Of a DNA stretch of 24,845 nucleotides, positions 7,898 to 15,105 are shown in pieces (positions within the stretch are counted from its first letter, which is position 1; every line of letters starts with the position of its first letter). Under the pieces are notes generated by a model. The model had not been told where the DNA came from and did no database searches. It saw only the letters and a program-made list of their open reading frames with translations. The stretch comes from Blautia sp. AF19-10LB. Lineage in GTDB: Bacteria > Bacillota > Clostridia > Lachnospirales > Lachnospiraceae. The position numbers and the translations under genes were made by a program. The DNA lies in NCBI RefSeq assembly GCF_003461245.1, contig NZ_QTWS01000042.1:1-24845 (forward strand), given 5' to 3'.

Positions 7898-8434
7898 AAA
7901 GCATATTTCCTCCAATCTGTCAAGTTTGTCATCGTGTTTGTTCAAAGCCACATGAATACTCTGGCAGCCGAAACTGCCAGCGCATGGTATCTGATTTTGA
8001 ACAGGAAGCTGCAAACGCTTCCTATTTATATAACTCAGCTTTCATCACATTTGCCACGCCCCCTGACGATGGGAACACAACAGGTCTCCGCTGGCGCGGC
8101 TGTCATAACTCCGCAGCACCGTTCGTATCGTGTGCCGCAGGGTTCCCCCCAAGTCTTTGGCGGGCCGTGAGGAAGTATCTTTAAGCCCCCATGCAGTCAT
8201 CGCGCCGAATCTGCCACAATCCGTTTTATGAAATCGTAGATCGCTCCGAAGAAGTCTTTTCATCACCTCCCTGACTGCTCCATCTTCGCGGCGTTTCATA
8301 TTCGCTCGTACATGGGTTATGTACCTGTTGTACTGTCTATTCGATTGTCAATGTACTGATGAAGGAGGAAAACTTGTCCTTCTTATTAACACTGACAAAA
8401 AAGGCAAAAAACAGGTGCATCAAATGAAATTTTA
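7898..8434. other. Spacer between the sigma-like factor and xis genes
   Basis: A 537-bp stretch with one uncertain minus-strand ORF (8045-8299). A minus-strand TTGACA (8351-8346) is followed by a run of four GTAC motifs (8308-8353), two of which form the palindrome GTACAT-N5-ATGTAC (8308-8324). This may be a regulated promoter for xis, but no convincing -10 at 16-18 bp is seen. The 8045-8200 part is notably GC-rich compared with its surroundings. Confidence 0.5.
8045..8299 (-). CDS. Uncertain small ORF, 84 aa, arginine-rich
   Basis: The frame encodes an Arg-rich, soluble product (MKRREDGAVREVMKRLLRSD...) with no domain I recognise. It sits where Tn916 has orf8, between the sigma-like gene and xis, but shows no resemblance I can claim. 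The upstream ribosome site is poor; an internal ATG at 8263 follows GGGAGGTG with only 2 bp spacing. It could instead be a structured non-coding segment. Confidence 0.3.
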   Translation of the reverse strand: MKRREDGAVREVMKRLLRSDLRFHKTDCGRFGAMTAWGLKDTSSRPAKDLGGTLRHTIRTVLRSYDSRASGDLLCSHRQGAWQM

Positions 8435-8848
8435 TCAAAAATATTTTACAAGCTGCTTTAATCCACGGCGGATACTGTCTCGGACACGGCTTGGGTCTAC
8501 ACCTTCTACTTCGGCAATTTCATTTACCGTCATTCCCAGATAGTATCGGGCATAAATTCGCTTTGCCTGTTTCTCCGGCAGCTTCATCACAGTAGCATAG
8601 ACCTGCTCCTGGAACTGTTTTTCCTCAAAGATGTCCTCCGGGGTTGCCGTGCGGAACACAGCGGCTTTCTCAATACCATTTCCGCAGTCCAGGGAATAGT
8701 GGGCCTTGTGTCGGTACATACGGCGCTCATAAGCCGCTTCCAGCCGCTGGGCTGTCTGGATAACATCCAACACTTCCTCGGTCACATTTACAAAAAAGTC
8801 TGTTGTATAAACATCAGGATAAAGTTCCCGAAGGTTAATTTTCTTCAT
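8435..8848 (-). CDS. Sigma-70-like regulatory factor of the element
   Basis: A 137-aa protein whose last 55 residues form a sigma region 4-type HTH (LPEKQAKRIYARYYLGMTVNEIAEVEGVDPSRVRDSIRRGLKQL). The N-terminal half (MKKINLRELYPDVYTTDFFVNV...) is characteristic of conjugative-transposon sigma-like factors and lacks region 2. It occupies the position of Tn916 Orf7, which promotes expression of excision genes. The ATG at 8848 has GGAGG six bases upstream. The reading frame stays open upstream to 9001, but the putative start site at about 8996 lies below that ATG. The ribosome site is buried in a long hairpin, suggesting tight translational control. Confidence 0.8.
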   Translation of the reverse strand: MKKINLRELYPDVYTTDFFVNVTEEVLDVIQTAQRLEAAYERRMYRHKAHYSLDCGNGIEKAAVFRTATPEDIFEEKQFQEQVYATVMKLPEKQAKRIYARYYLGMTVNEIAEVEGVDPSRVRDSIRRGLKQLVKYF

Positions 8849-8854
8849 TATGTA

Positions 8855-8900
8855 CCTCCATTTCGATTCACGGGTGATTGACGGGTGAATCGAATGGAGG
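8855..8900 (-). promoter_or_regulatory. Hairpin sequestering the Shine-Dalgarno of the sigma-like gene
   Basis: The arms 8855-8871 and 8885-8900 pair as a 16-bp stem with a single bulged base and a 13-nt loop. The 3' arm on the minus strand contains GGAGG, the ribosome binding site of the gene starting at 8848. Formation of this stem would block initiation. A further inverted repeat (CGGAGA/TCTCCG, about 8900-8935) lies directly upstream and could compete. Confidence 0.7.
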
Positions 8901-8950
8901 CGGAGACCGACACTGGCAGACAACCGGGTCATCTCCGAAAAAATGGCAAC

Positions 8951-8985
8951 AAAAAACGCCAGATTTCCGTGAGGGAAAACTGGCG
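8951..8985 (-). terminator. Leader terminator/attenuator upstream of the sigma-like gene
   Basis: On the minus strand a stem of CGCCAG/CTGGCG plus a TTTCC/GGAAA inner part (8985-8957) is followed by TTTTTT (8956-8951). It lies only about 10 nt after the start site predicted from the TATAAT at 9008-9003 and about 100 nt before the gene, as expected for an attenuator rather than an end-of-operon terminator. Confidence 0.7.
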
Positions 8986-9002
8986 CGCCAAGAACAGCCA
9001 TT

Positions 9003-9036
9003 ATTATACTGAATTACATGGAACGATAATGCCGAT
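9003..9036 (-). promoter_or_regulatory. Promoter of the sigma/xis operon with putative XRE operator
   Basis: TATAAT on the minus strand (9008-9003). The -35 region is overlapped by ATCGGCATTATCGT (9036-9023), a 13/14 match to the motif that occurs twice around the XRE gene at 14499. A repressor bound here would block the -35. Seen: motif and -10. Inferred: that the XRE protein binds it. Confidence 0.5.
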
Positions 9037-9066
9037 GCAATGTTATACTTGCCCGGAGGAGGAGCA

Positions 9067-9225
9067 ATGCTTTTTTTAACTGATGTAGATTATGTGAGCT
9101 TTGAAAAAGCAAACGAGACACGGCAAAATAACCTCCAATCGGCTACCGTGTCCCTGCAAGTCGTCATAGGATTGTGTAAACGCAAAGAAACGGCGGCTCT
9201 GAAAATCAAAGCCGCCGTTTCATAG
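9067..9225 (+). CDS. Uncertain small plus-strand ORF, 52 aa
   Basis: The only support is a near-ideal ribosome binding site, GGAGGAGG, four bases before the ATG, and a stop codon inside the second arm of a 12-bp hairpin. The product (MLFLTDVDYVSFEKANE...) matches nothing I recognise. No good promoter is seen: a TATACT at 9044-9049 is almost on top of the ribosome site. Codons are compatible with expression, but the case is weak. Confidence 0.3.
   Translation: MLFLTDVDYVSFEKANETRQNNLQSATVSLQVVIGLCKRKETAALKIKAAVS
9187..9221 (-). terminator. Hairpin, likely terminator for the cassette 2 ABC operon
   Basis: A perfect 12-bp GC-rich stem (9187-9198 / 9210-9221) is followed on the minus strand by TTTG. 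It lies about 75 bp after the permease stop. A second 8-bp inverted repeat with a T-rich loop (9249-9256 / 9269-9276) lies between them. Neither has a long T-tract, so efficiency is uncertain. Confidence 0.55.
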
Positions 9226-9297
9226 GCGCGTGGAAATGTGTCTGCTGTACGACGGCTTTTTTTCTTTTGCCGTCGTCCGGCAGATTAACATATGAAA

Positions 9298-11631
9298 CTA
9301 TAATTCGTTGATGGTTGCAGTAATTGGCATATTGCGAATTCTCTTTGCAGGAGCATAAACGGACACAATAGCAGATATGAAGATAAAGGCAACGACAATT
9401 CCAAACCACAGGATAGGAAATCTCCACTCAATTCCAAAATAATGTGTAATTAGACGATTATATAAAAATCGACTAAGCGGGAGTCCAATGCCACATCCAA
9501 CTATCAAACCAGAAATTGCATAGGTGTACGCTTCCGCAGAAATCATTCGTTTAAGCTGCCTATTATCCATACCAACAGCTCGCATTGCACCATACTGCTT
9601 AATTCGTGCAGATACACTCATAGAGATACTATTGACGATATTAAACAGCGAAATAACTCCGATAATAGCTAAGAAGCCATAACAAACAATTCGTGCAGCC
9701 CAATATGTAGCATTATTTTGTTTATTGCCTTCACGCTGATCTGTAATGATAATATCATCGTTTTCAAGACTTCTAATTTCTGCTATTGTTTCTTCAGTAG
9801 CGTTTGAATCTAACTGAATTCCAATAAGGCCATACTTTGTACCGCCCATGATACGGTCAAATGTTTCCTGTGAGCAAATAATAATCAAATCATCTCCGAA
9901 TAACCCTTGTGATAGAGCGCAAGTAATCTCAACTTCTTCGCCTGCAAGCTGGATGGTATCACCGATGTGCAAGGAATTGTTTCTATTAAATACGGTTGCC
10001 ACTTTGTTACTGTTCCCGTAAACTGTATCTAATGATCCCTGAGCAATACTACCTTTTGAGTAATCCAGAAGTGTATCATCATAAGAAACAATATTGATAT
10101 GGTCTATTCCTGCTCTTGAAGATGTTGCAGGAATGTTTTCTACATAGCTACTTCCATAAGCATTTGCAACCCCATCTATTTTTTTGATTTCATCGACCAG
10201 GTTGCGCTCAATATCCATTTTATTTGCATAACTGGATAATGCTATATCGGCTGATGTGACACTCAACGATGGAACAAGTTGCTTTGCAAAATCTAAAATT
10301 ACAGAAAAAGAAAAAACCAGCATAATAGTCAGTGCAAAGGAAGCCGTCATCAGAAACCAGTTTTTCTTTTTTTCAACCGCATGATGTATGCCAAGTGAAT
10401 TATCAATTTTTCCTAAGCTAAACTTGATAGCGTGTTTAACAGAAGATTTATTATCTACATTGCCAGAAACCGCAGATATGGGTGAAACTTTAGCAGCCCG
10501 CTTTGCTGGGGATTGTGCTGCTAAAAATACTGTTACCACTCCAACAACTACGCCACTGAAAAGTCCAACAGGGCTGATCTGAAAGACTGGCGTTGTAGAA
10601 AATTCTCCACCAATTCCATAATGAAGTGTGGCACAAATAATCCAACTAATTATTGTTCCAAAAACCACTCCAATAGGTACCGCGGTTTTACACCAGTTCA
10701 ATGCCTCCAAACGGACAAAGCGGATAATTTGTTGACGACTTGCACCAATGCAACGCAACATTCCAAAAAATTGAGTTCGTTGCGCAATGATGCTATTCAT
10801 ACTGCCAGAAATCATCAATATTCCTGCCAACAACACTAAAACAAATAGAATTGCTGCCAATCCGTACATACTCTGCATCGCTGTATTGTTGCTTTGCCCA
10901 GCCATGCCCATAACGCCGGTATTTTCAGAAATACTCCCATCGGATAATTGGTACTGTGTCTGTAGTTCTGTTATTGCATTTGCCGCTTTCGCTGCACTTT
11001 CAAACTGCACATAATAAGTCAACTCATTGTTTGTTACTCCGTTTTGTGCCATAACAGAAGTAAATGCACTTTGTGTCAGATAAGAGCCTATCAAATAAGT
11101 CTGATTGTTATAATAGCTTTCATCATCTGTGCCAAAGCCAGAGATTGTAAATGTCCGATATCCAGCAGGGGTATGTAAGGTTACACTATCCCCAAGCTGT
11201 ACTCCTAAAGCAGTTACAGAATTAGGTGTAAGCATAACTTCCTCATCATTTGCCGGAAATGTTCCTTCTACAATTCCATTTGAAATCTGAGTAATATAGA
11301 CTTCATCGGTGCCATACAAAACAGTTCGTTTTTCGTTGACTCGGTACGGTTGTTCTCCTTCAAAATTAAATTGAGAAGCTACACCAACTGCTGTAACATC
11401 TGAACGATTACTGATTTCATCCGCATTGTTCTGTGAAATATTTTTTATTGCAATGTGCCAGTTTCCGTGGTTACTTATCATAAAATCGCTTTCTGTTCGT
11501 ATCATCATGTCAGCAACACTGAAAATAGCTGTGACAAGAAACACCGAAATGATAATACACAAGACAGTCATACGATTTTGCCGCTTGCGCACCTTTGCGG
11601 AGATGGGAATGAGACTAAGATAGCTTTTCAT
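9298..11631 (-). CDS. ABC transporter permease, duplicated FtsX-type (cassette 2)
   Basis: A 777-aa permease of the same architecture as the one in cassette 1 but clearly diverged in sequence. TM1 is near residues 22-44. The first FtsX domain lies near 250-375 with the RTQFFGMLRCIGASRQQ motif. A mid TM lies near 425-450. The second FtsX domain lies near 655-765 with the RIKQYGAMRAVGMDNRQ motif. Large extracytoplasmic regions lie in between. It is coupled to the ATPase gene by ATGA overlap, with GGGAGG seven bases before the ATG. The role is presumably export of, or protection from, a membrane-active compound sensed by the adjacent kinase. Confidence 0.9.
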   Translation of the reverse strand: MKSYLSLIPISAKVRKRQNRMTVLCIIISVFLVTAIFSVADMMIRTESDFMISNHGNWHIAIKNISQNNADEISNRSDVTAVGVASQFNFEGEQPYRVNEKRTVLYGTDEVYITQISNGIVEGTFPANDEEVMLTPNSVTALGVQLGDSVTLHTPAGYRTFTISGFGTDDESYYNNQTYLIGSYLTQSAFTSVMAQNGVTNNELTYYVQFESAAKAANAITELQTQYQLSDGSISENTGVMGMAGQSNNTAMQSMYGLAAILFVLVLLAGILMISGSMNSIIAQRTQFFGMLRCIGASRQQIIRFVRLEALNWCKTAVPIGVVFGTIISWIICATLHYGIGGEFSTTPVFQISPVGLFSGVVVGVVTVFLAAQSPAKRAAKVSPISAVSGNVDNKSSVKHAIKFSLGKIDNSLGIHHAVEKKKNWFLMTASFALTIMLVFSFSVILDFAKQLVPSLSVTSADIALSSYANKMDIERNLVDEIKKIDGVANAYGSSYVENIPATSSRAGIDHINIVSYDDTLLDYSKGSIAQGSLDTVYGNSNKVATVFNRNNSLHIGDTIQLAGEEVEITCALSQGLFGDDLIIICSQETFDRIMGGTKYGLIGIQLDSNATEETIAEIRSLENDDIIITDQREGNKQNNATYWAARIVCYGFLAIIGVISLFNIVNSISMSVSARIKQYGAMRAVGMDNRQLKRMISAEAYTYAISGLIVGCGIGLPLSRFLYNRLITHYFGIEWRFPILWFGIVVAFIFISAIVSVYAPAKRIRNMPITATINEL

Positions 11632-12311
11632 TCACGGCACCTCCCAAAATCAGTCAAAGTGCCATCCGATACCTGTAATACCCGGTCTGCCGTTTGCGCA
11701 ATACTGCGGTTGTGGGTAATCATAATGATGGTCTGCTCGTATTTTTTCGATGTTTCTTTGAGCAATGCTATGACCTCTCTGCTGTTTTGTGAGTCCAAAT
11801 TTCCTGTTGGCTCGTCTGCCAGAATCAGAGAAGGACGGGTAATCAATGCACGGCCAATCGCCACTCTCTGCTGTTGACCGCCGGAAAGCTGACTGGGTAA
11901 ATGATTACGACGATCTTTCAAATTCAAAACCGTCAGCAGTTCCTCCAAATATCTCTTGTCCGGCTTTTGATAATCCAGCAACAGCGGAAAAATCATATTT
12001 TGTTCCACCGTCAACTCCGGGATAAGGTTAAACGCCTGAAAGATAAAGCCGATATTCCTGCGGCGAAATACCGTCAGTTTTCGGTCATTCATGGAAAAAA
12101 TGTCCTTACCATCAATCAGCACCTTTCCCGAAGTTGGCATATCCAGCGCACCGATCATATTCAGCAGTGTGCTTTTACCCGAACCAGATTCTCCGACGAT
12201 TGCCACATATTCTCCCTTAGGAACAGAAAAGCTAACATTCCTAAGCGCTTTTACAGCAGTTTCACCGCTGCCATAGGTCTTACAAATATTCTTGACCTCT
12301 AATAAATTCAT
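11628..12311 (-). CDS. ABC transporter ATP-binding protein (cassette 2)
   Basis: A 227-aa MacB/LolD-type ATPase: Walker A GESGSGKST (40-48), Q-loop IFQAFN, signature LSGGQQQR, Walker B LILADEPTGNLDS, His switch MITHN. It partners the permease at 9298-11631. About 110 bp separates it from the kinase gene; this gap carries a putative regulator box, so the ABC pair can be induced separately from the constitutive sensor operon. Confidence 0.93.
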   Translation of the reverse strand: MNLLEVKNICKTYGSGETAVKALRNVSFSVPKGEYVAIVGESGSGKSTLLNMIGALDMPTSGKVLIDGKDIFSMNDRKLTVFRRRNIGFIFQAFNLIPELTVEQNMIFPLLLDYQKPDKRYLEELLTVLNLKDRRNHLPSQLSGGQQQRVAIGRALITRPSLILADEPTGNLDSQNSREVIALLKETSKKYEQTIIMITHNRSIAQTADRVLQVSDGTLTDFGRCRE

Positions 12312-12395
12312 AGTGCAAACACCTCTTTCTTATGTTCTTGCGATGTAGACAGGTAAGCTTCATTTCCTGTCTACGATTGAAAGAATAGCACTGAA

Positions 12396-12435
12396 ATATT
12401 ACTGTAACCCTACAATCATCCTACAATTTTGTAGG
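12396..12435 (-). promoter_or_regulatory. Putative response-regulator box upstream of cassette 2 ABC genes
   Basis: ATTGTAGG occurs twice on the minus strand with an 11-bp period (12427-12420 and 12416-12409). A third, inverted CCTACAA copy completes the palindrome CCTACAA-TT-TTGTAGG (12420-12435). A possible -10, TAATAT (12401-12396), follows seven bases later; TATTCT (12387-12382) is an alternative. The box overlaps the kinase stop codon. The arrangement fits an OmpR/PhoB-type site. Confidence 0.5.
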
Positions 12436-13458
12436 AATCAGAAAATTTATCGTGAAACTTGTCCCTCTGCCCAATTCACTGTCTACCTCGATTGCTCCTC
12501 CATGTGCTTCAATGACTGCTTTCGCAAGCGGAAGGCCCAGACCGATACCCTGTGTATCTTTTGAAAAACGGCTGCGATAAAAACGCTTGAAAATATGGTA
12601 TATATCTTCCGGGTGGATGCCACATCCATTGTCCTTTACCACAATTTGAATACCTGATGGCAACGCCCTCCATGTAATGCCAATGACAGCACCACTTTCC
12701 GTATGGTCAAACGCATTTTTCACAATATTGTCGATTGCCTCAGACAGCCAATCACGATCACAAAAAAGAGAAAGATAATCCGAGCCAGACAGAATGATTT
12801 TCTTCTTTTCCTGTCTGGCTCTATATGCAAAATGCAGTTCAATATCCCGCATCATATCCGCCACATTCTCTGTGGCCTTTTCCAGCACGATGGCACCGGC
12901 ATCCAGTTTTGTAATCTTGAGCAAGTTTTGCACCAGTGTTTCAATGCGGTCAAGTTCCTGTTCGGATAAATCAGCAAATTCTTTTACAGCACTTAATTCC
13001 ATATCCCCGTCTTGAAGCAGACCATTATAAATATTCAAAGCAGCCAGCGGTGTTTTCAGTTGATGGGAAATATCAGAGATTGTATTTTTCAAAAATTCCT
13101 TTTCCCGGAGTTCGTTATCCGCGTGAGCATTTAAGACAGCCGCCAGAGAATTGACGGTATGAAACAACCGATATAGTTCGCCCTCATCATCACATTCAAT
13201 ACGGGCATTGTGATTGCCGTCAAGATACGCATTGATCTGTGATACCGCCTGTTCCATGACTTGATTTTGCTTTTTGAAATAAGAACAACCCACCGCCAAT
13301 ATCGCTCCTCCTGACAATACGAAAACAAGCAATAGGAACAAAGAAAACCGCTGATAGCACAACCATAAGAACCCTTGTGTCAACAGAAGGGAGGCTACCC
13401 AAATAACGGATACTGCAAGAAACAATTTTTTGATTTCTTTGTTTACAAATATTTTCAT
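12421..13458 (-). CDS. Sensor histidine kinase (cassette 2)
   Basis: A 345-aa kinase with two closely spaced TM helices (about residues 13-33 and 38-60) and almost no external loop, so it probably senses within the membrane or through the transporter. A HAMP-like linker precedes DISHQLKTPLAAL with His132. Then come N-box (IDNIVKNAFDHTESG), G1 (DNGCGIHPE), F (IFKRFYRS) and G2 (GIGLGLPLA). ATG 13458 is chosen because GAGGTGG lies directly upstream. It begins 8 bp after the regulator stop codon. Confidence 0.92.
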   Translation of the reverse strand: MKIFVNKEIKKLFLAVSVIWVASLLLTQGFLWLCYQRFSLFLLLVFVLSGGAILAVGCSYFKKQNQVMEQAVSQINAYLDGNHNARIECDDEGELYRLFHTVNSLAAVLNAHADNELREKEFLKNTISDISHQLKTPLAALNIYNGLLQDGDMELSAVKEFADLSEQELDRIETLVQNLLKITKLDAGAIVLEKATENVADMMRDIELHFAYRARQEKKKIILSGSDYLSLFCDRDWLSEAIDNIVKNAFDHTESGAVIGITWRALPSGIQIVVKDNGCGIHPEDIYHIFKRFYRSRFSKDTQGIGLGLPLAKAVIEAHGGAIEVDSELGRGTSFTINFLIPTKL

Positions 13459-13466
13459 AGACCACC

Positions 13467-14153
13467 TCACCCAATCACATTCCATTTGTATCCCATTCCC
13501 CGAACTGTCAGGAGCATTTGCGGTTCACTCGGATTATCCTCAATCTTTATACGCAGCCGCCTCATATATACGGTAAGGGTACTGCTGTCAATATAATTCC
13601 CATCGCAGTCCCATAGCTTATCTAAAATCTGTTCTTTGGTAAGTACCATGTTCGGGTTTTTCATAAATAGACACAGCAACTTATATTCTGCGGCAGTCAA
13701 ATCCAATAGCTTTCCATTCTTAAACGCCTGCCCTTGCAGCAAAAGCACTTTCATTCCGTTGGATTCCAGTTGTGTATCTGCGGAGCTGAAATCTTTTGCC
13801 CGACGAAGCAGTGCATTTACTCTGGATACTAACACTCCCAGCTTAAACGGTTTTGTAATATAATCATCTCCACCAATGTCCAAACCCATGATAATGTTCA
13901 TTTCTTCATCTGCCGCCGTCAAAAAAATGATGGGGACTTTGGAAACTTGCCGCACCTTTTTGCAAAATTCAAATCCGGTGCCATCCGGCAGGGATACATC
14001 AAGCACCAGCAAATCATATTTTCCATCCACCCACAAACTATCTGCTTCTTTGAGGGTTCTGGCAACAACTAATTCAAATCCTTGTTTTTTGAACGCAAAA
14101 GAAAGCCCGTTAATCAGGCTCAAATCATCTTCAAGAAGTAATATATTACTCAT
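13467..14153 (-). CDS. OmpR/PhoB-family response regulator (cassette 2)
   Basis: A 228-aa regulator: acidic pair D9-D10, phospho-acceptor D52 (LDVSLPDGTG), T79, K101 (ITKPFK), then a winged helix ending TVRGMGYKWNVIG. Start at 14153 with AAGGAAAGGAG seven bases upstream; this start overlaps the small HTH gene by 8 bp. It is close in layout to the cassette 1 regulator and presumably acts on the 12396-12435 site. Confidence 0.93.
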   Translation of the reverse strand: MSNILLLEDDLSLINGLSFAFKKQGFELVVARTLKEADSLWVDGKYDLLVLDVSLPDGTGFEFCKKVRQVSKVPIIFLTAADEEMNIIMGLDIGGDDYITKPFKLGVLVSRVNALLRRAKDFSSADTQLESNGMKVLLLQGQAFKNGKLLDLTAAEYKLLCLFMKNPNMVLTKEQILDKLWDCDGNYIDSSTLTVYMRRLRIKIEDNPSEPQMLLTVRGMGYKWNVIG

Positions 14154-14334
14154 GCTTTTGCTCCTTTCCTTGTTTTGTCCGGCCATCAATCGGCTTTTCC
14201 GCAGTTTTAGGGATCAGCCAAACACCGGCCATTTTCACAGCGCCGGGGATACGCCCACCAGCACAATAATAATTTACCCTACGAGGTGTCACGCCCCACT
14301 TTTCGGCGGCCTCTTTCAATGTCATATAGTCCAT
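14146..14334 (-). CDS. Small HTH DNA-binding protein heading cassette 2
   Basis: A 62-aa protein, MDYMTLKEAAEKWGVTPRRVNYYCAGGRIPGAVKMAGVWLIPK, a MerR/excisionase-type winged helix followed by a Lys-rich tail. Proteins of this type often open TCS-ABC cassettes in clostridial elements; their role is unknown to me. It is the first gene of the operon and overlaps the response regulator, so it is likely co-translated. GGAGGTG lies four bases before the ATG. Confidence 0.75.
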   Translation of the reverse strand: MDYMTLKEAAEKWGVTPRRVNYYCAGGRIPGAVKMAGVWLIPKTAEKPIDGRTKQGKEQKHE

Positions 14335-14354
14335 TTCGCACCTCCACAGAGTAC

Positions 14355-14383
14355 ATTATAGTTCTTTGCCTCGAACAATACAA
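14355..14383 (-). promoter_or_regulatory. Promoter of the cassette 2 HTH-regulator-kinase operon
   Basis: TTGTAT (14383-14378), 17-bp spacer, TATAAT (14360-14355) on the minus strand, 20 bp before the HTH gene. A GTTC...GAAC inverted repeat lies inside the spacer. Confidence 0.7.
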
Positions 14384-14410
14384 GCTTATCACCAATCGCA
14401 GCTTTATAAA

Positions 14411-14424
14411 ATCGGCATAATCGT
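14411..14424 (+). promoter_or_regulatory. Putative XRE operator, distal site
   Basis: ATCGGCATAATCGT is the exact reverse complement of the 14 bp at 14493-14506. It lies upstream of the -35 of the XRE promoter and also upstream of the divergent cassette 2 promoter. Confidence 0.5.
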
Positions 14425-14450
14425 ACAGTTTTCCAGGCATAATAAGGTCA

Positions 14451-14506
14451 TTCCATCATATAAACCGGAACGATACAATATTATTGAGGTGAACGATTAT
14501 GCCGAT
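14451..14506 (+). promoter_or_regulatory. XRE gene promoter and proximal operator
   Basis: TTCCAT (14451-14456), 17-bp spacer, TACAAT (14474-14479). The motif ACGATTATGCCGAT (14493-14506) covers the start codon at 14499 and contains two CGAT half-sites nine bases apart. A bound regulator would block both transcription and ribosome access, which suggests autoregulation. Confidence 0.55.
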
Positions 14507-14855
14507 TGATGATTTAACTGCTTTAGGGCAAAAAATGCGGGAAGCCAGAAAGAATAAAGAACTGACACAACAGGAACTTTCTGATCTGAGCCATGTTTCT
14601 GTAAAGCAAATCGCCAATATCGAAAAAGGGAAAATGAATCCTTCCTATTTGATTTTGAGAGCATTGGCAAAGGTCCTGCACATCTCTTTAGATACACTTA
14701 TAAATCCAGATGTTTCTCTGGAGGATGAGGGTGTCAATCAGATGAAAATGCTTTATTCCAGCTGTCCGCCAGAAATGCGTGACACCCTGCTGCATCACAC
14801 CCAGGAAACGGTGAAAGAACTGACAGAGTTGTCCGAAAAATTTGAAACGAATTGA
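14499..14855 (+). CDS. XRE-family transcriptional regulator of the element
   Basis: A 118-aa protein with a Cro/CI-type HTH (residues about 9-63: GQKMREARKNKELTQQELSDLSHVSVKQIANIEKG) and a short C-terminal helical region. It occupies the place of Tn916 Orf9, a repressor of the excision/transfer regulators, and is divergent from cassette 2. GAGGTG lies seven bases before the ATG. Repeats of its likely operator are found at its own promoter and at the sigma/xis promoter 5.5 kb away, with cassette 2 in between, so the cassette seems to have been inserted inside an ancestral XRE-sigma-xis module. Confidence 0.88.
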   Translation: MPIDDLTALGQKMREARKNKELTQQELSDLSHVSVKQIANIEKGKMNPSYLILRALAKVLHISLDTLINPDVSLEDEGVNQMKMLYSSCPPEMRDTLLHHTQETVKELTELSEKFETN

Positions 14856-14856
14856 G

Positions 14857-14899
14857 CCAGTGAGTGAAATTTAACGATTCTCTCACTGGTTCTTTTCAA
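14857..14899 (+). terminator. Terminator of the XRE gene
   Basis: CCAGTGAG/CTCACTGG stem (14857-14864 / 14882-14889) immediately after the stop codon, followed by TTCTTTT. Confidence 0.65.
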
Positions 14900-14914
14900 T
14901 TTCGGAGAAAAGAG

Positions 14915-15060
14915 GCAAGCAATGCCTGTGTTAATACACACAGGCCCGCAGAGGAGAAAATCCCTTTGTGATTTTCCTCTCTGCTTGCTTGTTGAGGGCA
15001 GCGCCCCCAAGCCCCTTTGAACACAGAATTTCATTCTGTGGCTGCGCGTTCTGCGAACGC
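14915..15060. repeat. Cluster of nested inverted repeats between XRE and relaxase genes
   Basis: An outer stem GCAAGCA/TGCTTGC (14915-14921 / 14982-14988) encloses two hairpins: GCCTGTGT/ACACAGGC (14924-14945) and GAGGAGAAAATC/GATTTTCCTC (14951-14979). Further hairpins follow at 15022-15040 (CACAGAAT/ATTCTGTG) and 15046-15060 (GCGTTC/GAACGC). Such density is unusual for a plain spacer; an origin of transfer or single-strand origin is possible because the relaxase gene is adjacent, but no nick consensus was recognised. Confidence 0.55.
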
Positions 15061-15064
15061 TTTT

Positions 15065-15105
15065 GACCAGGACCAGCTTACCGCTGGCCGTGGTCTTTTT
15101 CTTTT
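15065..15105 (+). terminator. Plus-strand intrinsic terminator over the relaxase 3' end
   Basis: Stem GACCA...TGGTC with inner CCAGC/GCTGG (15065-15095), followed by TTTTTCTTTTT on the plus strand. It would stop XRE-side read-through from running antisense into the relaxase gene. Confidence 0.6.

Noticed and set aside
8989..9140. Minus-strand 35-codon frame starting GTG after GGAGG, just upstream of the sigma/xis promoter
   Set aside because: It overlaps the promoter and operator sequences and has no recognisable product; more likely chance.
14499..14855. A toxin-antitoxin role for the XRE gene
   Set aside because: No toxin-like partner is adjacent; the next gene is the relaxase on the opposite strand, and its place matches a Tn916 Orf9-like regulator.
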